Below are positions 24,501-36,500 of a DNA stretch of 50,082 nucleotides, one piece after another (positions within the stretch are counted from its first letter, which is position 1; each line of letters starts with the position of its first letter). This stretch comes from Branchiostoma floridae (taxonomy: Eukaryota; Chordata; Leptocardii; Amphioxiformes; Branchiostomatidae). The DNA lies in the NCBI RefSeq assembly GCF_000003815.2, contig NC_049990.1, forward strand, positions 17,886,828 to 17,936,909, in the 5' to 3' direction. The notes below the pieces were generated by a model. It was not told the origin of the DNA. It saw only the letters and a program-made list of their open reading frames with translations, and ran no database searches. The translations under genes were made by a program, and so were the position numbers.

Positions 24501-27500
24501 GTAATAGACTGGGAGGGGGCAAGAGTCATTGACAGAGAGGAAAACAGAAGAACTCGATGGATTAAAGAAGCAGTTTGGATCAGAAAATCAGTGCCAGTCA
24601 TGAACAGAGACGAGGGGGGATACAAGCTGAGCCACGTCTGGGATGACATTCTTGCTGCTGCAACGCCACCTACATCGGCTATAAGTAGCAGCAAGAAGTA
24701 GTTCCCGTCATTCCACCCTGATGATGGTGTCTGACAGACACCGAAACGTCGGAAGTAAGTTATTTTCTGGTTGTGCTAAAAGAACCTTACTATATGTATT
24801 TCACATTGTTAGAACAATAAATCTCTTTTGCATATCCCTTGCCTGATTGCCACTATAACTTGCCTCAGGAAATGAGGCCAGTGGACTCGTCTATATATAA
24901 CCCTAGTTTATGTAACATAGCTTATAGTAATACCACGAAGTAGAATTTTGTGGAGATGTTAAGACATGTTAAGAATATAATTCTTTTCAAATTATGTCTA
25001 AAAATGTCTAGCATGTACTATATATAAATCCAAGGACATTATACATCTTTAATAGTTGGATTTCTAGACCCCCTTTGATGACGCTTTTTCTGAGAACAGC
25101 TTTCAACTTTTTTTGGCAGCATTGATATTCGCATGTTAAATTTCTTTGAAGTTTGTGTGCTTTTCTTTGTATAGTGAGACTTTTGTTCCAAAAAAAGCTT
25201 GCCATGCTATATTCTTAAGTACCTGTTATGTCTCACGTTTCAAGGAAAGTCCCAAATATGGCTTGGTCATACTGTTCGCAGTACTCATTCAAGAAATATT
25301 TTTAACCCTTTTTTTGTAAATGGAGAAATCTAATTTTTTTCAAAGCCGTCACATTGAAGATGCCAAAAGAGAGTATTTTTGTCTTGTATCATTAAAGAAA
25401 TTATTTGTTGATAGAGGAATAAGATTTTTTCAAAGCGATCACATTTTAAAGATTCTATAAGAGACTATTTTAACATAGTATTGTTTGAGAAATTATGAAT
25501 AATTATTTGTTAATAGTGGAATAGGAATTTTTTCAAAGCTGTCACATTTTATTTTTAAACATTCCAAAAGAGAGTATTGTTTACAAAATTATCAATCATT
25601 ATTTGTTGATAGTGTAATAGGATTTTTTCAAAGTTGTCACATTTTAAAGATGCCAAAAGAGACTATTCTTTTGTTTTGTAATTGTTCAAGAAATTATCCC
25701 TTATTTGTTAATGCAGTTATACCGTTTTATTTCTGTTCAAAGCCGTCACATGTTGAAGACTCCAAAAGCGAGTATTTTTAGCGGGACCTGTTGTATTAGA
25801 GACGGCTGCTATATTTAGGTCAGGCTGCCTTCTGGGGGCGGCGCACGCCCGCGATATTCCGCACAAATCCCACGTCCCTCCAGAGATGCCGCCCACCTGC
25901 CGACATAACTGCCGCCGTTATTGGATCCTTCTCCTCAATTAGAGCAGGTTTGGGTCTTAATTAGGGCCGGTTCAGTCCAAATCCACTCCCCGCGGCTCGG
26001 ACATTATCCCAGCCCGTAAACAGGCTAACCTCAGCGTACACTTCTTCTGTGAAACCTTCACGCATCAAGAGGCTTCTCACTGAGGAGAGTTCTTCCTAAT
26101 ATGGGCATGTTTAAGAGGAAAAGTCCTACCACAGGGCATTTCTCTTTCTATGGCCTAAATTGGCACATGGGTCTATTTTGATAGCATCTTTGCACGCTGT
26201 CTTTTGAGGAGCGATTTCAGAGACAAGGTTTGCAGAGGCTCCTGGTTATACAGGTAGCGTAGAAATACGTCTGGGGAGGCTTGAGCTTTTGAGAAAATTT
26301 CATTGAGAAAAGTGCAGACAGCAATATCTCACAGGATATCCCACAACTTGGAGAAACGTGGTATGTACATGACTGTGTAAGATGTATTGTGTCTGTGCGT
26401 GTGATGTACGGTGTTCTAGTATGAGGTAGAGACATGGAAATATTAGGGAAATATTAGGAACATCCTTTATGATACAGTACTGTCTATAACCGAAGCAGTT
26501 GAAATGGTACATGTATATATTATTTATCCCACAACTTGGAGAAACGTGGTATGTACATTTGTACATGTGTAAGGTCATGTATTGTGTCTGTGCGTGTAAT
26601 GTACAGTGTCCTTGTATAAGGAAGAGTCATAGAAATATTATGAGAGTAAGGCATCCTTTAGAATACAGTACTGTCTATGACCTAGACAATTCAAATGGTA
26701 CATGAAGTACAGTTTGTATATTATAGACATTTGGTGCTTATGAAAATTGTACCTCTCTTTCTTACAATCAATGAATCAATGATGAATAAATCCTGGGACA
26801 ACGAAGAAAATGTTTTTGGTGCAATTTCTGCAAATGTGTCAGAAAATTGTGTACTAGATGTATGTTGATGTACATAGATTCTAGTATCTACTGCATAAAT
26901 CATGTTGCACATGTATACAAATCAAGTAATGAGGCCAGAAATGCAATGCAACAAGTTAGTGTAATGGGGAGAGATAGCCAGCTATGCATGTATGCAGTGT
27001 ACAATGTATACAGCAGTATTCTACTTGGCCTAGTTTTGACAGCTCTTTGCATGTATTAGTGACATAGAGTGTGCATACATTGTTCAATCCATGTGTGTAT
27101 AGCAATTTTCTCCAGGATTTTCTGAAATTTGCAATTTGGAAAATGATTTTAGAGGCCTTTTCAATATTATCTTGAACACTTTGATTAGCTTTATTTCTGA
27201 GGATTACTAAATGCTACATTCATTTGGTACAATTCTCTTTAAATCACTTTACTTTGAAATGCATATTTTTTTCTCGTGTGGCAGCATTATGGCACCTGGT
27301 AAAATTTTGATGTTATCATGTTACTTTACCACACAAATTTGCTGTACAGTGTAGGCATTTGATGGCATGAAAGTTTTCTTCAATAATGCTTTACCTGGTA
27401 ATATGTCTCAAATGACCAGTGCACAGATTTTCTTAAATTTCAATGGAGAATTTTCTATAGATCCCATCCCAATATCATTTGACTGGTACAGTGTTGTACA

Positions 27501-30500
27501 TTTTTTTCTCTTTAGTTTTTTTTCTCCAGTTGCTCTACCATATCATACATGCTAACTTGTAGGGATGTCCCTGTAGCTCAACTGGTAGCAGCCTCACAGT
27601 TCAGGTCCTGGTTTCAAAAAAATTTGATAACTGTGAGACCCCCATTCAAATCCTGGAAATCGTATCTCTATTGGGACTTTACCCATGCATACTTTGGAAG
27701 GGGGACTCATGTTTTGGGGGGTTCCTTGAGAACATTACAGGAAAAGGGCTAGCATCCCTTCCATGTAAAAATATACCCTGCTCCTGCATCTGAAACAACA
27801 GCAAGTCAATTTTCTGTACTATGCACCACTAATTCAATACAACTTAAGTGCTGAACAACAACAACATGGCATGGTAACACGTTAATTGGCATATTAAGCT
27901 CATACTTTCTGTCTATCATTACTGCCAGACTTCGATTGCACACTTGTAAGGCCAGGTGAGTAGGAAAAAAATGTATTTCCTGTCACAGTGTCAGTCTTGA
28001 AAAAATTAGGATCGGTAGTTAGGGATTATCTTTTTTTTCTTGTCATTTGTTTTTAGACTAGCCAAATCTCTAGTGATACATATTACAATACAGTTGAACA
28101 AAGTAAACTGAAATGCATGAGGACACTTGTCTTTCAATGTCAGACTTTAATTTTATGCAAAACAGATACATTTATTCTTCATTAGATAGGACAAGCAGTG
28201 TTTTTTTACTTCAATAGGAAGCAGGCTGAATAAGAATTCTAACTGGAAGCTATGTGACTCCACTGCCTACCCCCCAAAAAAAGTCTAGGGTCGGCAGGTT
28301 TTTCTAGGGTACATGTAGGTAGGGAAGCAGGAAAATAACACAACATTTTTTTCCTAGGCCTAATAGACAATGTACATGTGTACTAGTAGGTATAAAATAT
28401 ATTTCACAGATTTGAAAATTTAACTCACGTGACTGCATTGATTTGGCCCCTGCCGTTTCGATGGCATATTCATGTGTTTCCCCACGCATTAGGCGGTGTG
28501 TGAAAGGTTCGTGCCTGCACATCTGATCAGTCCTGTAGGGCCTGCTGTTTTAATGGCGTAATCAACTGGTCGCATGCAATTAGTTTCCATCTGAGATGTA
28601 TGAATGAATGAACTTTATTTCTCATCAATCTCACAAGGTACAATGCATGGCAATAACAACTACTAGCTAATATATAGACAATAGTACTACAGGCTACATA
28701 CAGAACTACAAAATTTTATTGATAACAGTACAGTCTCGCATCTGGAATAAAGTATACATATGGTGATCTACATAGGCGAATATATGAGTTGAACATGATA
28801 TCAGTATATATATGGAAAATATCGTTCTGTGTACCAGTAAGGGAGATGTGTGTTTTAGTTCTTTATATTCTCAAACATTATGCTTCTCTCTCTTTACTGT
28901 ATGTAGGACATGTCACAGCAAAGTGGTATTCATCTTCAATATTTTTATCTGTTATGATACAGTCTATTTTTTGTAAAGTGCTACATAAAAATCATTTTAT
29001 AATTGTCCTAAGAATGCAGGTTAAGTAGATTTTTTTTTTAAATGTCTTGCTCTTGTCTTTGGCATGGTGTACTAGATTTTCATGTGGTCATATTTAGTAT
29101 AACATATTAATCATGAAATAGTTGTGTCCCCCTGATATTTGCAGCCTAACCTGATGAGTATTGAATGCCTGGCATAGAATTTTCCATCATACTTGTTACT
29201 TAGCTAAACCCTTGTAGGTATTCTGCTATGTAAGGAGCACAATGTAGGTCATATGCACACTGGCTGGCATGGCTGAAAATCAATTGTAGGTTAGGCCATG
29301 CGGGTGTGCAAGTAAAAACAAAGTTGCCATAACTATGAAATCCAGGCGGTCAAGAAGGCTGAACAAATAACAAAACACGCAGAGTATGGTAACATTACAG
29401 AAAACAATAGATTCTTCATAATATTTACATTAATTTGTTCTTTCACATCTCCTTTGACTTTGGCATTAGCAAAGTAACATTTTCTGATATTTGTTTTCAA
29501 CTTACAGCAAATATTCTGTTTTGTATGATTCACAGTATGATCAAAACCTTAAAGGTTTTTTAAACGGATGAAAATTGATGCGCCCATGGATGTCATCCAT
29601 ATAATGAAATCAACATGGCCTAATAGAGAATTCAAACTGTAGTGAAACAATGCATAGTGACAGAACCCAGTAGCCTATAGCACAGTGCAGGCACTGTGAA
29701 AATTGCCAGTGGTAGCACTTAGACACAGTGTATTCTTTTAGTTGTATGGTCACTGTAGTGCCTGAGAAGTAAAAGATTTAAATTTCGGGCCAGTGAAGTG
29801 TTGATTGAGGCCTATACTTTTTTGTCTAGTTGCCCTTAGGCAAAAGTGAATCTTTAAAAGATCATTTAACCCTGCCTTGTATACATATATATCTAGAATG
29901 TATATGAAATCAGCACCTTTCCGGCTCTTGCCTGATAAACAGAAAAAGAATGATATATGATTATAAATTTTTTTATGTTAGACAATACACATTTATTTTC
30001 TACTGCTTGTAATGTGATGTAAGCTCTCTGTTACATGTAGGTGTAGTAAATATTATTGCAACTTGACCTTGTTTTATCACATTTTAAGAGTGTTATTAGA
30101 AGCAGTATACATCTTGATATACTAAACCCACACCCACATTCTTAATGGAAAGCTGTAGTGAATTCAGCACCAAGGACAGTGCATATTCTTAAAAAAATGA
30201 TTGAGAAGCTTTTCAATCCTCTATCTCATGCACAAGCCTTAAATCAGATAAAATCTCATATATTCTTTAATAAGACAGGTATTTCAGGGTTTGACAAGTC
30301 CAGTGGCCTGATTACTTGGGGCAATTAAAAGTGCCGGTAAGGCAAGCGCAGGTCTGTACTCAGTACTTACCAGATTGGGCCAGTTTGAATTTTTTTATTT
30401 GTAGAGTTCGGTCTTCTCGCCTGACTAAATCAGGCACCCAGTCTACCACACTTGTGTCACTTTTACTACATTTGTTCACTTCTTGTGTGCCTTGTTGTCT

Positions 30501-33500
30501 CTGCTACCTTGTTTTGTCACTTCAATTCTTGTAACAACATTCATGGTGTCTATTTTGAATTTTTTGCCATCTTGTTTTTTTTTTTGCTTTATCTCATCAT
30601 TTTTGCAGTCCGTAGAGGATGTCATCAATAGAATTTACTTGCTGTGACCAAAGTCAGTATTTTTCACAGTCAATTTTAGTTCATCATATTTACCACCATT
30701 AATTCTAATGAACTGTTGCCTATTGTTCATTCTGCTAAATTACTCGGCCTATCGCTCTTTGATGGCATGCTAAAATCTTCAATCATCCTGGCATATTCAT
30801 TCACATTACTGGTTTTCATTCATGGACCCCTAGCACATGGCTGAAGAACTGCAAGACATGTACAAAATGTAGAACTTGAGTACTGCTATTATTTGCTAAA
30901 GCTATTTTCTTGGACCAATAACCCTAAAAACATGTGAATGCCTGCTGCTGTAGTGCCAGTATAATCTGTTCATTTCTAATTGGTCCAACATCCTGTCCAG
31001 TGAATTTTTTTAGATCCGTTTTTTCTGGACTGGTCCAATGAGAAAAAACGGTTTTGTACCAGTACTGTACTGGTACCCACCCTTACCAGCTAGTACTCAT
31101 TTTCAGTAGGTGTGAGGAAATTTGTGTTAAGTACCTTTTCCAAGGTCATTTGATTTGAACTCATGACCTCTGGATTTAGTCACTCTGTGTAACGCAAACT
31201 CCGCTATCTGGAGCTTGTAGCCTCCTCCCTGCATATAGGACGGGCCTAAGAAGTGCGATTAAATCAGACTACTCTGGATTCTGCCTTAGAACACCCTTAC
31301 CAATTCACCACACCATTGTAATCTCATAGCGATATCCCCTAGCAAAATACTTTGAAGCAAAACATGTGCTTCAAGGACAGATAACTAATAGCCAATCTAC
31401 CAAGATCAAAAAGGACGTGTATTTTGAGCACCATTCACGGGGCCATTATTAAGATCTTAATACATGTAATAGATTTGTGGCTCCCAGCATAAATGCATAA
31501 TCTAGAAAGGATTGATTTCTTGTTTTTTGTCCTTGAAGCAAACAATTAGGTCAGTGCACTAGAGCAGGTATTGGTATCCGGGTTTCTGACTTAGGTTTTA
31601 ATGCATCTCTATCCAGCAGTTCTAAGTCTTGATGTAATTTCAAGCATTTGCCAATGTCAGGAAAATGAGTGCAATGTACTCCCACAATGAAATTGTCATT
31701 GCTATCGTGGTAATGATGGAAAACAACTGCCTCCAGCCCTCCACACAGGCTTTAGCCAGGCATGCGTCCATGCATCCTTTGGACGCGCTGTTCTAAAAAT
31801 GATTAGAAATTGGACCCCTTACTTTTAGGCAAGACACATAAAGGAGATAAAATAAGATTAGTCCTCACTGTAAGGTAGTGGTAACAGATTAGAGGATTGA
31901 TTTAGATATTGTATGCTTAAAATGACTGAAGTTGTAACGAAGATGTTGTTTCTTCTTCTTTTTTTGCAGTCGCTGCTTTTTGACGAGATAGATCTTACGG
32001 ATGTCAGCGTTGCGGAATGTAGCACGAAGAACGTCAACAACAGCTTCCAGGTGAGGTACTGCTTAATACATGTGTTTATGTCATACCTGGGCCGCAATAA
32101 CGTTCAGTACAGGTGTTCTGGACCAAGTCTTATGTCATCCTGGGCCGCGAAAAAGGTTCGATACATGTGTTCCTGACCATGTGATAACTTTCGGTATCAC
32201 ACGGGTTCTAAGTTGTATCACACATGCTTCATTCGAGTAAATCGAATTATTTCGAACGGGCCCAACACAGCACAGTTGAAAATTCAAATACCAGATTTGG
32301 ATGTTAGAATTGCTGTAGTTGCAATCTTCTGGTGCATTTCGCTTCAAAACGTGTTTTTTCAGGTGGGTATGACATACTGTAAATGCAGAAATGTTCGCGG
32401 TGGATTAATGTTCGCGGTTTTCTCGGTGACCACTTTACCGCGAACTTAAAACCACCGCGAACATTTTTCTATTATAGTATAAGATTGCAGTCTATGGTGT
32501 TACCGCGAAATTAAATCCACCGCGAAATTAAGTCCCCGCGAACTTAAATGAATTTACAGAAATACATTAATTTAACATTTATGAAATACAACAAGGTGTA
32601 TTACGCATCACCCTCGGTCCCAGCTCTCCCGCAGGTTGGATCACCCTCCGGCCTTTGGCCGTCGGGCGATCCTTCCCGCGGTCGGGCTGGTACCTCGGGT
32701 GATACGAAATACACCGTGTTGTATTCTATATGTACCACCTGTCCATTTAATAATGCGGTAGTTAACCTCAGCACCCCTTGCCTGACGTTGTTATTCTATA
32801 ACTTTACTTCCTGTATCTCAACCTGATTTGAAGACATGATATTTTTAGGGCTTCTTGATGAGATACTCTGCCCCCTGGTGAACTAGGTTGGGTTACACAC
32901 GGACCTCTCTGGAGAACACTAGAGGAAGTAACTGCTGGATGGCTACCCAACACTATCATGTATCGTGAGCCATTTTAGGTCGTAGCGCAATTTCAGCGAG
33001 GTCGTTGGCCTTTAGCCAAATGGCGGTGTTAGTGATTCATAATTAAAGTACCCGCCATCAGGCCTTACTGTTTTTGAGAAAAATGAAAAGGTCAGCAGAT
33101 AAATGTAAAGCTGGCTTGTTTTCTAACCTCTCCCATACTGTTATCTCTTAAGTAGTGCAGGTGACATTGAAAATTACTTGCACCAGAAAAATTTTACCTG
33201 CACCACTGTGAATTTAGGAAGTATGGATCATAGTGCTAATTTATTAAAAATTGTTCAATGACAGGAACCATTGCTATTTTTTCTTTTATACTTTACAGGT
33301 GGTAAAAGTCAATGCAACTAATCACAATCCATATACACCTACATCATCTGACATTTATGTATAAAACCGAGTGCATGGCCCAGTGCAGGTTAGGTGCAGG
33401 TAGATACCAGAAATACCTGCACAGCTCCCATTTTACCTGCACTAATCTGCATATGCAGGTGGTATTTCGAGCCCAGATATAGGTTATGTCCCCATTCTAC

Positions 33501-36500
33501 TGGATGGCAGTTGCACTGCATTCATCTTATACATGTATATTGGAATATCATACAAAAAGTATGACTGAGATTTAAAGACAACAAAGCACACAAAGCATTA
33601 AAAAATTCTAATGCGAGCCATTTTAGGTCGTAGCGCAATTTCAGCGAGGTCGTTGCCCTATAGTTGAATGGCGGTGTTAGTGATTCATAAAGTACCTGTC
33701 ATCAGGCCTTATTGTTTTTGAGAAAAATCAGAAGGTCAAGCAGATAAATGTAAAGCTGGCTTGTTTTCTAACCTCTCCCACACTATTTTCTCTTAAGTAG
33801 TAACAGGGCTCGAAATACTGGGTGCATGTGCACCCAGGTGCACCCAAAATTGGCACTGTGCACCCAATTGTTTTCTGTGGGTACACAGGGTGCACCCAAA
33901 TATTTTCTTGGGTTTATGTATGTAAAGATATCAAAGTGTACTAGTATACATCATATTCTTGGCATCTAAGGGTTAGAAAGATAATAAAAATGTCTGTCAT
34001 GGTACTTGTTTAATAATTTGATAGCATATAACTATGTTTTGTCATTAGGTTTTTCTGACATTCTACTTAAATTTAAGTGGTGCACCCAAAAAATTTTTGG
34101 TGCACCCATTTTTTTAAGCTGGGTGCACCAGTGCACCTAATCCCAAAAATGAATTTCGAGCCCTGAGTAAGATTTGTCCAGCTTGATGAATTGACTTCAG
34201 GGCTCGAAATACCACCTGCATATGCAGGTTAGTGCAGGTAAAATTGGAGCTGTGCAGGTATTTCTGGTGTCTGCACCTAACCTGCACTTGGCCATGCACT
34301 GGGTTTTACTTTTACACATAAATGTCTGCTGATGTAGGTGAATGTAGATTGTTATTAGCTGCATTGACTGTTACCACCTATAACGAATTTTAAAAAAATT
34401 ATAGCAATGGTTCCTGAACAATTTAGTATGATCCATACTTTCTAAATTGAGAAGGTGCAGGTAATTATCAACGTTACGTGCACCAATGCAGGTATGCAAA
34501 AAAAGTATATCAAGCCCTGGACTTGTTAGGCAGGGCATTCACATTTGTCTCTCTTCTACAAAGGGTAATAACCTCACAAGACTTGTTTGTGATGGCCCCC
34601 TTTCTGTGAGAAGCCCAGGGCTACAAAAGGACTGATTTAGAATTAAATACGTCAGTTTCCAAATGGTTCAGAGGCTGATTTGCCTAGCCTTTTAACCTGA
34701 TACTTGTAAACAGGCCCAGCCAAGTTATTTCTCGCTATCTTGTTTGAGCCAGTATCTACAATATGAGCCGTAGGTACTCTCATGTAAAATGGTGGTTTAG
34801 ACAGACGTAGATTCTTAAAGTTTGGAAACCTTAAAGGTTAAACAATCATCAACCATGATGTCTACAGACTGCAAATGGTGCCTGTACCATGCCTTACATT
34901 TACCTTAGCTTAGCTTAAGCTTGAGCACTTTTTGTGGGCACTAACACTAGTTCACCTTTATCCAGGTATACAAGTCATGTATCTGTTGTTTTTTAAAACA
35001 GGGCATTTAGGGATATCTAGCTATATCAAGTCGACGGACGTGGTTTCAAATTTGAATATTGCAGTTTGAAACGACCGTCCGTTGACTTGATATCCCCAAA
35101 TACCTATACCTATGATACAATGGATATAGGTTACCCTGCGGATAAAGGTAAACTAGGCTAGCATTACTGTCAGAAGGATAATGACTCAATCAACTGGAGA
35201 AAAACTGGAATCTCTGGCACAAATCTTGATTGTTTATGCTTGTACATGTTTTCATGGTGTTAAACAGGCAATGAACAAGAGACCATTCACTATTTTTAAT
35301 AGACAATTAGTATTTACTCCCATGTGTTTATAATGCATTGAAATAGATGTTTTGATCATAGGTGCATCTCTACGTATGTGTTGCATACATTGTATAAGAC
35401 ATTCAACTTCCTCCATTTATTGCATAGAGGTTTTCAACCCTCGGAAATGTAAAGAGCTTCCTAAAAATACATACCTGTACAGGATGTTTTCGACAGGCCT
35501 GTGTCACGATTCTAGCTTACATGTAACTGTATTGTGAATTACTAATCTAAAGACCGGTGAGGGGTCCTCTTAAACTAATTGGTAGTACGCACAGATCAAA
35601 ATGTCTATTGTGACTATTTCGAGCGTCTTGTTTAATCTTCGACATCCTTCTGGAGTTCACCAAACGGTTTATTGATTTAGATTGGCCTGATTATATCTCC
35701 GCAGGTCATTACACCCTTCCGCCGACTCATCCTTAGTGCAGAGAACCGTAAGGAGATGGAAGAATGGATGGCCGTACTACGAGCAGTGCAGAACAGAGAG
35801 TTCTATGATGTGAGTAGCCCTCAGCTCTACTTTTCTCTTAACGCTAGTTAGTCACATTGTAACCTATATTGTTGTTTTTCAGGACTATAGGATATTAGTG
35901 ATGGACGTTGGTTTCAAACTCAATGTTTTGAAGATATTGCAATCTGAAATAACTGTCCCCTTTCCCCTATCCCCTTTTAGATATCCTGTTTTTAAAATCC
36001 CGATGGATAAGGGGGGGGGGCTAGCGTGACTTGCAGCAAAGATATGGTAAACTTCTCTGAATCTGGATTATTTAGCTAACTATTACCACACCAGCATTAC
36101 AGACATGTGGCAGAGGCTTGCTGTATCACACTGAACGACTTGTTACATTAGTCAACAGAACATTTTCCTGGTGTAGTAAATGCAGTATGAGGGATGTCCC
36201 TGTAGCTCAACTGGTAGCAGCCTCATAGTTGAGCTCCTGGTTCCAGTTAGTTGGTAACTGTGGGACCCGGTTGAAACCCGCTGGGCTGCATATTTTTCAG
36301 GAGGGACGTACATGCATTACTTTTTATCATCAGATTCCTCTTGCTACTGTCACTATGACGATGAATGTTAAACATCCAGATTACAATATACATGTACATT
36401 GTTCGCCAGGCAGCATTTACAATATGAATTATACTGCCGCCTGTTATCAACACATCCCTTACTTAACTCTCACAATCCAAAGAAACATTGACTTTAATGT

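Larger units (their letters stand above)
23563..24807 (+). mobile_element. Penelope-like retroelement insertion, two inverted 3' arms around an assembly gap
   Basis: GTATTTCACATT occurs at 23563-23574 and again at 24796-24807, a likely 12-bp target duplication. Inside, 23606-23947 and 24455-24796 are inverted copies (342 bp each, about 97% alike by eye), so the element's 3' end is present on both sides, head to head. The right arm encodes a GIY-YIG endonuclease end, and each arm carries a hammerhead-type core. Known for the family: Penelope-like elements encode a reverse transcriptase plus GIY-YIG endonuclease and often show inverted partial copies. The reverse transcriptase is not visible; it may be absent or in the gap. 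Confidence 0.87.
22531..31969 (+). other. DGK intron 2 (9.4 kb)
   Basis: Bounded by GTAAGA and TTTTTGCAG. It holds the Penelope-like insertion (23563-24807), ~100-bp tandem repeats, a GC-rich island, a 190-bp tandem duplication, SINEs and MITE copies. The remaining pieces (22531-23417, 24808-25329, 26709-27563, 28700-29289, 29623-30964, 31206-31969) show no recognised gene. Confidence 0.9.

Noticed and set aside
23912-24504. Long frames crossing the gap on both strands
   Set aside because: Their length comes from the N run. Only the parts at each side can be read, and the true frame there is the GIY-YIG one.
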